DNA of 64,000 nucleotides from Neckera pumila (taxonomy: Eukaryota > Streptophyta > Bryopsida > Hypnales > Neckeraceae), in contig OZ018408.1 of NCBI GenBank assembly GCA_963969595.1, positions 23,743,823-23,807,822 on the forward strand, read 5' to 3'. Below the pieces are notes generated by a model that had not been told where the DNA came from, did no database searches, and saw only the letters and a program-made list of their open reading frames with translations. Numbering within the stretch: position 1 is the stretch's first letter; each line of letters opens with the position of its first letter. Shown here one piece after another: positions 1 to 11,464 of this stretch. Made by a program: the position numbers and the translations under genes.

Positions 1-1348
1 TATTTTAAACTACCCCTTATGTAGATTTACAAATTATGTATTATAGATCATTACAATGTATTCTGTAGTAATAGTGACCTAATAGAGGTTCTTTCACAAT
101 GTTCAAGAATTTTTTGAGCTTTACCAGCTATTATAGTCCTTTTCCTAATGTCAACATTTTTTCAAAAACCCTTTTCAATATTTTTATCTATTTTTATCAT
201 AAATAGAAATTTTCTATATTTTTTCACCAATTATTTTATGTGATTTTAAATCCAACCAGTTCTTTTCTCACTTTGACAAGCTCACTTTGCGCTGACCGCC
301 AATCTTTTACCAACCAAGTAAGTTGGAAACACTTAAAACCATCCATTTAAGCAATTCAGAATAGTTGGAGGCACCTTTTATAGAAATAATTTTTTTTGTA
401 GTATTAGCAATTGAAAATCATAAATTAAAAAAAATAAAAAATTGGATAAGGCATTTAATGTCTATGAATTCTAAAGTAGAACCCTCTAAGGCACTTTGTG
501 AACAGCATTGTAAAAAAATTGTTTTGGTTTTGAAACCAAAATTTAGAAAAATCAACAGCCCACCAAGCATAGTTAAGTATCGAGACGGTTTAATGACACT
601 TTAAGGAAAAACTTTAAAGAAAGTCTATTGTGCAGGAATGGATACATGGATGGTATTGGGTGTTCCACCATACTCTTCACCTTGAAGGCTAGAGCAGAAC
701 TCCTATCCCTCACTAAAGGTAATATTTTCTTTTTTGTTGAGGCCTTCACCCCACACAACACTATACAAATAATACAAGGATTCTCCAACTTCATTGTGAT
801 TAGAAACAACAAAAGCATCCAAGAAAGATTATTAAGAGTAAGATTTTTGGCTATAGTTAGTGACCAAAAGATAAACATTAAATATAGGAATTCTAGAGTA
901 CATTATCTCACACAAAAATCATGTGAACCTAAGGTCAGAGGCTCTAAAATTGCACAAGCATTAAGAACTGCCCTTATAAATACCTGAAAAATTGACATGA
1001 CGGGGTTCTTTAATTGACCTCTATAGTCATTGAAGGAATTGAGGAAAAAAGCATTATTAATTGCAAGAGTCAATCATTCTCTTTGCTTTTCCCGTCTTTC
1101 TTTAGAATTGCATGTGAACGGCTTATGAAAGACCTAGGGTCATAAATAGGAACCTACGACACAATTTGTTTGAAAATTCATAAGTAATTCAAAGATGCTT
1201 TGAAAATATCAATGAAACACCACTTGTGTTAGATTCCTCATCTATTTTTCTTTATCTGAAAAATGAGCTAAAAATATTCCCATCCAACGAAATACATGAA
1301 AAAGGTAGACTTGCCCTTAGATGAGTGGTTTTTGAGCCTCCTACCTTA
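1..1348. other. AT-rich intergenic DNA, no gene recognised
   Basis: The two reading frames of 79 and 119 codons at 365-604 and 628-987 have low-complexity, AT-driven composition and no family signature. Nothing else is supported here. Confidence 0.5.
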
Positions 1349-1543
1349 TTCTACACTAAATAGGGATATCAAGGGAACCCATACTAATTAATTGACATTT
1401 CACACTATATAAAGATCTAAATTTGTTGTACATCAATTGTTATTGAAGTGTGCAGCGACTGTATGTCATGTTGTAAACATCTACAATTTTCGAGAATAAG
1501 ACACTTTAAGTTTTTGGTCCCCTTAATACCACTAAGGTAAATG
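1349..1543. mobile_element. MITE, 'AATAGGG...GGGACC' family, short copy
   Basis: The left end reads CACTAAATAGGGATATCAAG and the right end, read inward on the other strand, CTTAGTGGTATTAAGGGGAC, giving an imperfect terminal inverted repeat around a 195-bp body. The inner stretch (CATACTAATT...GACATTTCACACTATATAAA) recurs in the elements at 5.0, 5.8 and 17.3 kb, which supports a dispersed family. No coding capacity. Confidence 0.55.
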
Positions 1544-2660
1544 TACCCATAGTTGATCACGACCCTTAGCCAACTCGTAGAGGGGACTATTTCCAACCAA
1601 GGCTGAAAAGCTTGGAATGTATTTTTTCAAGGTTGGAACTAATAAGGTTATGACACGTCCTAAAGTAGTGAGAAAGAAAATAGGAAATAGTTGAGCAGAA
1701 AAGCACTTTTTTAGATGATTGCAGTTGGATGACTCTAGACACTGGCTACTAGTCTGGACAACTTTTTGACTCCCAAAATTCATATTAATTTCAATTTTGG
1801 AAATAAAATTACAAAAATTTGGGAACCCCCATATTTCTTATCTTTCTATATGGTAAAAATTCCTTGCACCTTCAACTGCTCACCATCTGTTATGGGGTAT
1901 GGGTACATTCACCTTATTCAGTGTGGTACTCCGCACTATTTTAATGTTTTCAGAATATTGTATGTGGCAGTATATTTTGCATATTTGCAGACAACTTTTG
2001 TGTTATTAATTTGTCCCTGTGAGTACATGCAATTCTTACCGTGAAAATAAATGTTTCAGCCAACTTGCTGGATTGCTGAAATTCATGTGCAGTGATGACA
2101 CCGACGAACATGTGACTTGCTTCATTTGTTACCATGTGACATGGTAGCCACAGCCGACGTTACTAAATTAATATCAAAATGTTTTTTTTTATCCCCACGG
2201 AGTTGTCAAGAGTCCTGTGACGGACTCTAGTGTATCAGTACAGTAGGTAAGGTAGTAGGCTCTAAAAGCGACCCTTTAAGGGCTGATTCGCCTTTTTCAT
2301 AGGTTTACATGATCAGAAATATTTTTAGCTCATTTTTCAGAGAAAGCAAATTAGATGCCGAACGTAACATAAGTGGTTTCATATTTTTTCAAGCATTTTT
2401 GAATTAGTTATGTATTTTCAAAGATATCTGTTGTAGGTACCTATTTGTGACCCCTAGGTCTCCCAAAATCCGTCTCCTTGCAACTTTTAAAGTGATTTGA
2501 GGAAATCAAGGTCAATGATTGGCTCTTGCAATAGAAAAATAAATTTTTCTGGATGCATTCAATAGCTAAAGTGGTCCATTCAAGGATCACCTCCAATCCA
2601 TTCTACAACTAATTATAGGGTCGGTTTGAAGAAGAGGGTCATATTTTACAGCCTTCTAAC
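1544..2660. other. AT-rich intergenic DNA, no gene recognised
   Basis: Overlapping open frames on both strands (1532-2135) have no recognisable product and lie opposite each other, as expected of non-coding AT-rich sequence. Confidence 0.4.
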
Positions 2661-2670
2661 TTAGTGTATG

Positions 2671-2936
2671 GTCGAGTTTATAGTTGTATGACAAGCCTCT
2701 TGCGGAGGTAAAGCCCAAGGTGAATGTAAAAAAAAAGATCCCCTATTTTGTGCAATTTTTGTCAATTGTTAACACCTTGCCTAGCTAATTTGGGGCCTTT
2801 GATTGCAAATATGAATTCAAAATTTGCTAAAAAATTCATGCCTAACAAATAAAACGTTCTTGTGTTTTTCCCAAGATTAAAACAAGGGGGGCAAAATAGC
2901 CTCCACAAGAGGCTCATCATACAACTATAAGCTCGA
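2671..2936. mobile_element. Fold-back / MITE-like element
   Basis: Arms at 2671-2708 and 2900-2936 are inverted copies of each other with a few mismatches; the shared core is TTATAGTTGTATGA followed by AGCCTCTTG. The spacer is about 190 bp with no reading frame. Both flanks also carry TAGTGTATG in direct orientation, which may mark the original insertion site. Confidence 0.5.
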
Positions 2937-2950
2937 ACGTAGTGTATGAC

Positions 2951-3721
2951 ACAGTGCAGTAAGGTAGGAGGCTAAGGAATTGCCCATCTAAGGAGAGAAA
3001 CAAATGTGTTGATGCACCCGCACCAGTTTGCCCAAACATTTTGAATTTTGTTTCGTAGATAGAAAAATGGAAAACAATTCAAAGCCCTTTTTTTGGGTAA
3101 TTGTTGGAGTCATATTGAATAAACCTGCAATTTTCTAACGGGAAATGTGTGTAGGGTGCTATTATTGCACACTTATACATAGGTTGCACTAATTATCAAT
3201 TCAAATGTGAGTCCCTCTGAATGCAACAACCAAGGTGAGTCCAAAAAATGATGAACAACAAGCTCAGCATGTTTATGGAAGTTCTTGAAAGTGTTCGAAG
3301 AGTGCCCAAAATGGAGCTCATCACACATAAATGCCATGGCTGTTTCAAAAGGCGTGACAACTCAACACTATAGTGCAATTTCATTTATGACCTTTCCCAT
3401 ACTTTATTTTTTTTATTGTTGTCATTTGTATTTCCGTCTAGGCTCTTTAATAATGTTTTCATGAGTCGCAAACTACACATACTTGTAAGCCCTATTGACT
3501 GCATTACAGAACATTTCAGGCCATAGTAGGGCTGCTAGGATGCATGAAAATGTGCATTAAGAGAAAATATTGGCCAAAAAGGCCGTCAAGGAATTTGTAA
3601 GGTGAGTAGTCAGCCGGTGTGCGCCGTTGGATTTCTGAATAAAAAATGTTTTTATAATATTTCTTTTGTAAAAAGTTAAAGAAAAAGAAAAAGAAAAAGA
3701 ATAAAAAAGGGAAAATAAATA

Positions 3722-3725
<4 letters not shown>
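2951..3725. other. AT-rich intergenic DNA with purine-rich tract
   Basis: No gene recognised. A (GAAAAA)n-like tract at about 3675-3715 runs into the TA microsatellite. Confidence 0.4.

Positions 3726-3816
<91 letters not shown>
3726..3816. repeat. (TA)n microsatellite, about 45 units
   Basis: A 91-bp nearly uninterrupted run of TA dinucleotides. It produces false reading frames that translate to alternating Tyr-Ile. Confidence 0.97.
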
Positions 3817-3820
<4 letters not shown>

Positions 3821-5014
3821 ATTGCTGTCTTTGCACATTCGCTGGAACCCTAACAGCCATCCACAGGGCCTATATTTTCTGTAAGTAAATGGCTAATGGT
3901 CCTGAAACTACGCATTTGGAAATAGTTCTAATCACCTTTCAAACTCTACTCCTTTTCAAGAACCGTTTGCATTATTTTTGCACCACTTTTAGAGGCGATT
4001 CAAAATGCTTGCAGGATTTCAGAGCCTCCTACTATAGTGCTTCAAGCATTCCATAGTGTAGAGAGGATTTTTTTAACCGCTTATAAAAATTGGCCCTTGT
4101 TTTGGAGAGGTTAATTTTGTATGTTGCAAGAGCTCCAAAATACTCTTTTTAATTCCAAATACATTCTCTTAATATAGTTATGTGTAATCCATATATAAAT
4201 TAAAGTAAGAACTTTTGGGTTTCAGTGATGTAACATTGAGACTTTGAAAAAACTCAAATTAGTTTAGAAATAGGTATGGGAAGTTGATCTTGTTGAATTC
4301 AAAATTAATCATCAATCTTGATTAAAGAAAAAATCTCTCGCCACTAGCAAAAAGGTCCTTAAAGAAATATTGAGGGAACTACTAGGACTAGGGCAATCTA
4401 GAGCAATCTAATTATATCCCATTGTCTTTTGATACACCCCATTGTGCTACAAAAAACAATCAACTTTTATTGCTATAAGAAACTCTGTTCCTAGTACACT
4501 TGCTTACTTTTCTAGTAAGGTCCAATTCAAACTTCTTCAGTCATACCTTGGGTAAATGTAAAGTTGTGTCTATGGAGAAATTGAAGTCAAATCAACCAAA
4601 TAGATTCTTCCTTACAAATCTTATATTTTGTTTAAAATGCAAATTGGTGATTTGTTTAACACTATCATTATGAATTGAATATAATTTGGAAAAATGAACT
4701 TGCTCATCTATAACTATTTGTTGGCTCCCTCACACGTATCTTATGCAAACTAAGCCTCATTCCGTGTAGTTTACAGCCAATAAAAAAATAAAATAAAAAA
4801 TTAAAAGGATCATAACATTGCATAATCAAGCAATAATCCTTCCAATGTAGAAAGGTATTATACATCTGTAGATGCATGGGAAGGAATTTTGAGTAAATGC
4901 AAGGATTTCTCAGGTTGACCCAGAAGCCATTAATAAGATAATTTTGTTCTCTACATGGATTCCGTTTTCAAGGAGGCAAATTGCAAAAGAGACCCCTGTC
5001 TCATTGGTAATAAT
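3817..5014. other. AT-rich intergenic DNA; 4925-5010 repeated at 17.6-17.8 kb
   Basis: No gene is recognised. The stretch at about 4925-5010 matches 17640-17780 on the opposite strand (shared AAGCCATNAATAAGANAATT and CTCATNNNTTGGTAA motifs). In both places it lies close to the same MITE, so a larger repeated unit is likely. Confidence 0.4.
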
Positions 5015-5588
5015 ATTATAGAAATTAGGTTGCCCCACACTAATTTCTCGACATTCTACACTATATCAGTATTACAATTACTATAACAGGATGTAGTGAT
5101 GTGGGAATTATGTGTACTGCATGGATTGGTGTACTGATTCATGGCTTGGGATTAGAGAATGAGCTTGTGCCTCTATAATATTGTTAACTGGGGGCTTTTG
5201 TTTCCTGACAGACAAGGTATAATCCTCCCCTGGATGCTTGGGAGGGCATTCAATTATAATCCCAGGCATCCAGTTTGCTGGGGGGAAGTAACCTTAGTAT
5301 ACGTGAGTGGGACACTTAGACAGGTCTTGACATCATTGCATACTAATTGTGGGCCGGCCCATATGGACATAACATTATTAACCAATGCTGGGGGGTCCCT
5401 TTCTCTCCCCGGGGAATGGGAGCCCCAGGGTTGGAACTTACCTTGATCACTTATGATGAAGGCTGAGCCAACCCATATTGCCTGTTGACTTTCACTTTTG
5501 TGGACGGACAAGCAATGAGTCAGGAAATAACTTCTCTGGGGTAAAGCAACCTACTGTAATTGTCAAGGCAATCCAATTTCACTATTTC
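5015..5588. mobile_element. MITE, 'GAAATTAGGTTGCC' family, with internal insertion
   Basis: The left end is TATAGAAATTAGGTTGCCCC; the right end, read inward, is AAATAGTGAAATTGGATTGC. The sequence matches the 17.3-kb copy from both ends, but about 320 bp of richer GC content (about 5181-5500) has no counterpart there and appears inserted. The 95-codon frame at 5159-5446 lies mostly in this insert and resembles no known family. Confidence 0.55.
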
Positions 5589-5840
5589 GAGTAGTCAAAG
5601 AAAGCATATTTTCTTGTGAACTTGAATTGTCTGCAACAACCAAAATGCGAAAAGCAAGATCAACAGAACTGAAGATCAAAGCAAAACAATCTGGACATCT
5701 GGCATGTCTGAGTGAGCTGTCGTAACTTACTTTGCCATGATAGGCAAGCACTTGGAGTGTGCGGCACATCATTTGATTCTCCAAACATTCACTTGGCTTC
5801 CAGTCAGAGTGGCTCTCAGATTGACTTTGAGATCCAGCTA

Positions 5841-6136
5841 CACTGAATAGGGTATTAAGGGGACCAAATAATTAAAGGGACCTTTCTTCTTAAACTGTAA
5901 GGTAACTACACCTAAAATTAACCGTGTTCTAATTGTGACCTCTATCTTGGAAGGACTGACATGTTGCTTGAAGTATGTTCTACTGTCAATAATGAGTTAG
6001 GTAAGCTTAATTGGTCACTTTAAGAGCATACTACCTTACATATTTGCAACAAGATGTACAACCCATAGTAGATATTTATATAGTGTGGGATGTCAATTAA
6101 TTAGTAAGGGTCTCCTTAATACCCCTATTCAATGTA
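5841..6136. mobile_element. MITE, 'AATAGGG...GGGACC' family, second copy
   Basis: Left terminus CTGAATAGGGTATTAAGGGG and right terminus (inward) TGAATAGGGGTATTAAGGAG form an inverted repeat over about 25 bp. Its inner end region (ATATAGTGTGGGATGTCAAT) is the reverse of the 1.35-kb copy, so the two are inverted family members of 296 and 195 bp. Confidence 0.65.
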
Positions 6137-6692
6137 GTTAGAAGTCCAATTGAAGCCAACTTCTGAATGAAAAAACAACACAGAACAATGACAAATGTAA
6201 CCATAAGATCTTCATCTCAGCTTCATTCACAAGACATGCAAAAAGTTTCAAACTCAAATTCTTTATCATTTGTGAGAGCTACAAGTTTGAAGGAGAAAGT
6301 AATTTTTTTTTTTCATTACTTGCTTGTGGGGATATCTCAACTTCAAAATTTAGTGGGAATTAGAGGATGTTGAATTTAGTTTGCATCTTTTAGTATGGTA
6401 TAAATACTAGAGTTGGAAACTAGCATACCCAAATCAGAACTTGAATTCACTTTGTCAAAAGCGCATGCTCCTTGCATTACTATATCCAATAGAAAAAAAT
6501 ATTCTGTAAAACATATAGAAACATCCATAAACTCATCAAAATTTCAAAAATGCCTTTTTCTACTATCCAAATGGGGAATCAAGGCTTTTTTTTTTTCATT
6601 TTTTAAGAAGTGCCAAAATGGCGAGTTCAAAAAATTCTAGTGGTGCTCCAAATTTCAACATTCATCCACATCTTGGATAGAAAAGATCACAT
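6137..6692. other. AT-rich intergenic DNA, no gene recognised
   Basis: Frames of 68 and 75 codons (6167-6640) have Ser/Lys/Phe-rich, AT-driven composition and no recognisable domain. Confidence 0.4.
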
Positions 6693-7226
6693 TATAGTAG
6701 AACTCCTCTAAATGCACCCCTTATAATTGCAAAAAACTCTTCTAACTAGCGAGTCCCAGTGGTCCCAGCTTGAGGCAGTACTACAGTAGAATTCCTTTGT
6801 TACAAAAAATTTCAAGCCTCAACAAGACTGCGAGTGCGTGATTTTTGGCACGCACAGGGTGCAATTATGGATTTTTTTTTTTTTTTCTTAAAATTGTTTT
6901 TGTTTTTGTTTTTTTTTGAAAAAAATAGTTTTTATTTGTTTGTTTTTTTGAAAAAAAGAAGTAAAAAAGTAAAAAAGTGACGTCGTACTGATGTGGCGCT
7001 GACAGCATTGACATGGTCGCCCTTCGACCACGTCACATTTCCATTTTTCCATTTTTTTGTTTCTATTTTTGTTTCATAATATTACCACAGAGGTCCAGGC
7101 TTAACGGCCTCCTGGATGCCCCATATTTTTTGTAATGCTAAATGCACCCCTTATAATTGCGAAACCTCTCTAAATGAATGTTGTCAGAAAGTCCCGGACC
7201 TATGCATTTAGAGGAGTTCTACTATA
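6693..7226. mobile_element. MITE with perfect 24-bp terminal inverted repeats
   Basis: Bases 6693-6716 and 7203-7226 are exact inverted copies; the core is AGTAGAACTCCTCTAAATGC. The outermost TA on each side fits a TA target duplication, as in Tc1/mariner-type elements. The body (534 bp) has poly-T tracts, a second internal copy of the AATGCACCCCTTATAATTGC motif at 7140, and no coding capacity. An internal ACATGGTCG...CCACGTCA segment is shared with the 7.4-kb and 51.6-kb elements. Confidence 0.85.
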
Positions 7227-7407
7227 GTACATATCACATGTCTATAATTTGATTTTCATCCATTATCAGACAATTTGGCGATTTCATTCACATTTCATTT
7301 TTTTTGAATTTTTTTGGCTTTTCATCCAAATTTTTTGGCATTTTTTAAGGCATTTTTTAGCCAAATTTTTATTTTTTTGGTGCAATTTGACACCAAATAG
7401 TCAAATA

Positions 7408-7705
7408 CATTAGAGGAGTTTCGGGCCTCCTAAGAGACTGCAAGTTCCCAGACTGTGGGAACTCTGCAGGAATGTTGGGACGCTGCCAAATGGCCAAGTT
7501 GACATGGCCAAGTGACTGCCACGTCATCTTTTATTTTTTATTTTTTTGGTTAAAATTATATTTTGGTTAAATTTTTTATTTTATTTTATTTTATTTTTCT
7601 GAAAAAAAATAAATCTGACATGCCCGTACCGTCGTTCCCTGAATCTGGGCAGACTGGGGAACGGACAAAAAAAAGTCTTCCAAGGCCCGCGAAACTCCTC
7701 TAATG
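7408..7705. mobile_element. MITE, 'CATTAGAGGAGTTTCG' family
   Basis: The left end CATTAGAGGAGTTTCGGGCC is matched by an inverted right end CATTAGAGGAGTTTCGCGGG (2-bp indel). The 298-bp body shares a TGCCACGTCAT block, a T-rich middle and a CGTACCG block with the 51.6-kb element in the same order, so the two are relatives. Confidence 0.8.
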
Positions 7706-9050
7706 AAAGCCCTGGTGTAAATTACTCCGAGTACAAGGCGTAAGCCAGATGCCGCTGGCACTGGTAGGGACAAAAGATTACCAATGGCAAGCGCAGACAA
7801 GTAGAAATTTACGTCGAGTCAAATGTAGCGAGCCGAGGTCGGTCGTGCACGAGGGATCCTTTATGACGCAAGCAGCTTGCAATGCCTCCAGCCTACACGC
7901 TGCCTTCGTAGCCACTCAATGACACCTTTACTTTACACCAAATATATAAAACTAAAGTGTCTTTTGTAGATCGAATATTCATGGAAATGCCTGTGACAAA
8001 AGAGGATTGTGACACAGGGAATACGGTGTGTGGGTTCTGAATCGAAGGGGCACGGGAGGAGGCTTGGCGCGGCGTTCACAATAAGGCTACATTTGCAAGA
8101 TTTGCATTGAATTGTGTGGAAATCGGAGTAGGGTCCTTACTCGGAAATAGCGCTACTGCTCAGGAACAGAGCTTCTCGTGGGACAGTTGCTTGAATTGTT
8201 TCATATCTGAGCAGCTTGGTAATCACAAATCGAAAGCAGAACCCAGAGCCTGCTACAGTACTGAAAGGGCTTCAAGTTACTTAGTACGCCATCGTATGTT
8301 TGTACATATATATAGCGAGGACTAGGGGGCTTTGCAAACTTGTTTTTTTGAGATCGAAATCGCCTCAGAGAATTGATGTTGGGTGGCGTGCTGCGCAGGC
8401 AAGGAGACACCTGGTGTAGGCTCTGTTCTGGTACAGTAGTACTTATTAGAAGAATTAGCTAGATTTTGCAAAGGACCCAGATTATGGTTGTATTTTCGTA
8501 CCAGTGGTGGATTTAGTCCGAATACAACGACATTAGAGATCGACTGGGCCGAGGTTGTGATAAATGTCCACTCCGTTTCGACTAGTGTGGATCATTGAAC
8601 ATTACAGATTCTGAAGAGGGTGTCTGTACTCAGGATATTGCAGTCGCAAGTAGTTTGTCGGTATTAGTTAAATTTAACCAATTTTGCGCGATATTCGAGG
8701 TAACTGGTGATCGAGTGAAAGTTAGTGCTGAATCGCAATGAGACCTCACGATGTTGTTACAAATGGTAGATTTCAGTCATTTCAAAGTGTTACAGTTTCA
8801 ATTGCCAGATTAGTTGAAACCTCTTTCTATCTGTACCAGTTCTAGTTTTAGAGTTTTGGGCACTTGAACGTCACACTTTCGGTACTCTGAAACACGCGAT
8901 CGATCTTAACAGACATCACCAAATCGCCTTAAAATTTACAAGGGAACCACATAAACCAGTCGGGAATGAGTTCATCTCCTTGTGCAAACGTTGTCAATTA
9001 GCATAATTTCAGGACGCGCGTTGGCAGTATCCAAGGTAGTTGCTCTAGCT
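7706..9050. other. Moderate-GC region upstream of the DMP gene, no gene recognised
   Basis: Composition rises towards the level of the downstream gene. Frames at 8107-8325 (+) and 8201-8410 (-) overlap and match no family. A TATATATAG run at about 8306 could act as a TATA box, but it is more than 1 kb from the DMP start, so this is weak. Confidence 0.35.
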
Positions 9051-9054
9051 GAAA

Positions 9055-9427
9055 CGTAAATCTACACAAGCGTAGTTTCTAGAGCTTGGAGCAGTTGAAC
9101 ATCCCAATCTCGATCGGAGCTCTAGCTGAACTGAGCCAGTATTCTTACGAACTTGGCGTTTTCTCTTGATTCTCCTTATAGTCAAACTACACAAGCCTAG
9201 TTTCTAGTGCCTCGTGCAGTTGAATGTCCCACTCTCGGAGCTCTAGCTGAATTGCGTAATATTTTTACGAGAGTGAGGTTGTTCTTTTGATACTCTGAAA
9301 GGTAAATCTACACAAGCCTAGTTAATTTCTCGAGCTTTGTGGAGTTGAATGTCCCGATCTCGATCTGAGCTGTAGCTGAATTCCGCCACTATTCTTCCGA
9401 AATTGAAGTTTTCGCTTGATATTGGTA
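9055..9427 (+). repeat. Tandem repeat, about 122 bp x 3, just upstream of the DMP start
   Basis: Three diverged units begin at about 9055, 9178 and 9301. Each starts with a CTACACAAGC(C/G)TAGTT block, passes a CAGTTGAA(C/T)(A/G)TCCCA block, then AGCT(C/G)TAGCTGAA, and ends with a TTTTGAT-like stretch. The last unit ends about 30 bp before the predicted ATG at 9460, so the array occupies the promoter or 5' UTR of that gene. Confidence 0.8.
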
Positions 9428-9459
9428 TTCCGAGCTGCTGTACGTGATTTCTGGTTCCG

Positions 9460-11464
9460 ATGAGCGCGCCGAAAAATACGAAAGACATGCTGAGCCAGCT
9501 CTCGAACGTGCTCCCCACGGGGACGTTCCTAGTGTTCCAGATCCTGGCGCCGTTGGCCACCAACAACGGCGATTGTGGCCACGTTGAGGTCGTGCTCACG
9601 TCCGTCACGCTCATCCTCTTGTGCCTGCTCTGCGTCGCGTCCTCATTCTCGGATAACTACAAAGCGAACGACGGGGTATTGTACTACGGGATCGTCACGC
9701 CCTGGGGACTCTGGAACCCCAATTTCCGACGGGTCGTCGACCGAGTCAACCCGAGCTCCTACTACAAAGGTGCGAACTTAGAATCTCTTGCTTTACCCCA
9801 TCAAAGTGATGTTGCACGAGTTTTGCTCACAGAGTTTGGAAACCTAAATCTAGAATAGAAGTCCTAGTTTGTGCTCCTGACTCCTGAGTGTCACAGTTTG
9901 GGCCCATAAAAGATGAGTTTTGCTCGCAGAGAATGAAAACCTAATTCTAGAATACCAGTCCTAGTTTGCGCTTCTAAGTGGCGTTATTTAGACCCGTAAG
10001 ATGATGCATGAGTTTTGCTCAGAGTTTGGAAACCTAAATATATAACACCAGTCCTAGTTTGTGCTCCTGGCTCCAGGGTCACAGTTTGGGCCCATAGAAA
10101 TGATGCATGAGTTTTGCACTCAGAGGTGGAAACCGAAATCTATTATACCACTCCTAGTTTGTGCTCGAGTGTCACAGTTTGGGCGCTCTTAATGGCACCG
10201 ATCTAACGAACTTGAGAGTTCGTTTGCATATTCTAGCACGGTGCCCAAGATTGTATTTATGCCATATTGCTTCAACGAATTAGCCTGTTAGTGCATGTGA
10301 CACTAATTTACCAGAGTCACAGACACTAATTTCGCTCTCACTAATAGGAGAAATCAGTGTAGTTCCAATTCCGCCATGTTTAGAGACGAAGGAGTGTCGA
10401 TTTCTCTCCACCATGCACGAACATGAGTGCGAGGCAGCTCATATTGAATCTCCTATTTGCAAAGTGTACGTAGTGGGTACATGGTCCCACGATTTGTGCG
10501 AGACCATCTAGCCATTATGTGAAATCTTCTAACAGGGGATTCAATATGAGCTGCCTGTGAATCTTGTCTTCGCAGATTGATTGCCAATTAGTACTTCAAC
10601 TAAATGCATTGTTTGAGGCGGGTGTCAAACGCCTACATGGCCCCATCATGTTCAAATACAGAACTACACTTGAATTGACTCTGTTCCATATCGATCACAG
10701 AGATGGGCAATTTCGTTAAAATGGCGGTCTTCCTTGTGCCATTTTGACGACGTGCCATTTTGACCATCTAGGACAGGTGTAGACTTCAGAACGACTGTTC
10801 TAAACTATCTAGGACAGATATAGATTTCAGAACGGCCGGTCTGAACTGTAGAAGTACCAAAGTTTTGGAATGGCGCCATTTTAATGAAACTCGCTCTCTG
10901 AGAGCGTTAACGCTGGTACCTAACGTTTGAAATTTCCTTAAAAATTTCGATTTTTTGAGTGGACGGAGGGAATACACAATCAGCAAATCAATTCCATCTC
11001 TGCAATATTACTAGATTTAGATATTCGACTTTGAGGTTCAGCCATTTAAATTTGAAGAACTGGATGTTTTCGGTATAGACATTTACAATTGACGAACTGG
11101 ACGTTACAATTCGGGTTTGTGTGAACATTTTCTGTATCAATGAGCAGATCCTGAGGAGAAATACGTGCTGGAATTGGACGACTTCGTGACCGCGGCGATC
11201 TCGGTGGTGGCCCTGGCGACCATTTCCTTGTTGACGGCGCCGGTGACGACGTGCTTCTACCCACACATCTCCGAATCCATTTTGAAGACGGTCCCCATCC
11301 TCGTGGGTCTGGTGGTGGCCGCCGTCTGCGCCTTCGGCACCACCCCTCGCAACGGCATCGGATTCGCCGCCCCGTCACCCAGAGCAGCGGCACCACCCCA
11401 CGCAACGGCATCGAATTCGCCGCGGCGCCACGCAGACCAGCAGCGACATAACCAACAGGTTTAA
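9460..11464 (+). CDS. DMP (DUF679) family membrane protein, two exons
   Basis: Exons 9460-9769 and 11148-11464 are joined by a 1378-bp GT-AG intron (phase 1; the junction codon becomes Asp104), giving 208 residues, the usual DMP size. Family hallmarks seen: LPTGT at 18-22, then a hydrophobic stretch, the N-G-D-C segment near 36-39, a second hydrophobic helix about 44-62, SDNYKANDG, and in exon 2 two further hydrophobic helices (about 116-133 and 148-165) with CFYP between them and TTPRNGIGF at 168-176. DMPs are plant four-helix endomembrane or plasma-membrane proteins; some angiosperm members (DMP8/9) act in sperm at fertilisation, but this copy cannot be assigned to that subgroup. Oddity: after NGIGF the reading frame runs through an out-of-frame 53-bp repeat, so the last ~30 residues are unlike the family. 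The start was chosen as the first ATG giving the short polar N-terminus. Confidence 0.85.
9803..10188 (+). repeat. Intronic minisatellite, about 90-105 bp x 4
   Basis: Four diverged units start near 9803, 9908, 9998 and 10096. Each has GAGTTTTGCTC, then AAACC(T/G)AA(A/T)T, then CC(A/T)(C/G)TCCTAGTTTG(T/C)GCT or close, and ends with a TCACAGTTTGGGCCCAT-like block. They begin 34 bp inside the DMP intron. Confidence 0.8.
10432..10556. repeat. Inverted repeat, 22-bp arms, 125 bp
   Basis: AGGCAGCTCATATTGAATCT (10432 on) faces its inverted copy ending at 10556 (20 of 22 positions match). It lies in the DMP intron and looks like a small MITE or hairpin. Target duplications are not clear. Confidence 0.65.
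10767..10848 (+). repeat. 41-bp tandem duplication in the DMP intron
   Basis: Two units, 10767-10807 and 10808-10848, both start TCTAGGACAG and contain GATTTCAGAACG or GACTTCAGAACG. The period is exactly 41 bp with several substitutions. Confidence 0.8.
11336..11430 (+). repeat. 53-bp coding tandem duplication in DMP exon 2
   Basis: GGCACCACCCC at 11336 recurs at 11389. About 36 bp match with three substitutions, then the units diverge. The offset of 53 is not a multiple of three, so the second copy of the TTPRNGI codons lies in another frame. Confidence 0.85.

Noticed and set aside
3516..3860. Open frames of 93 and 114 codons with long Tyr-Ile runs
   Set aside because: They are translations of the (TA)n microsatellite and purine tract, in two frames at once; not genes.
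5159..5446. 95-codon frame as a gene
   Set aside because: It lies largely in an inserted segment of a MITE, is open on both strands, and has no domain signature.
9055..10188. CRISPR array
   Set aside because: The repeats are long, diverged and directly adjacent without unique spacers, in a plant-like nuclear context; they are minisatellites.
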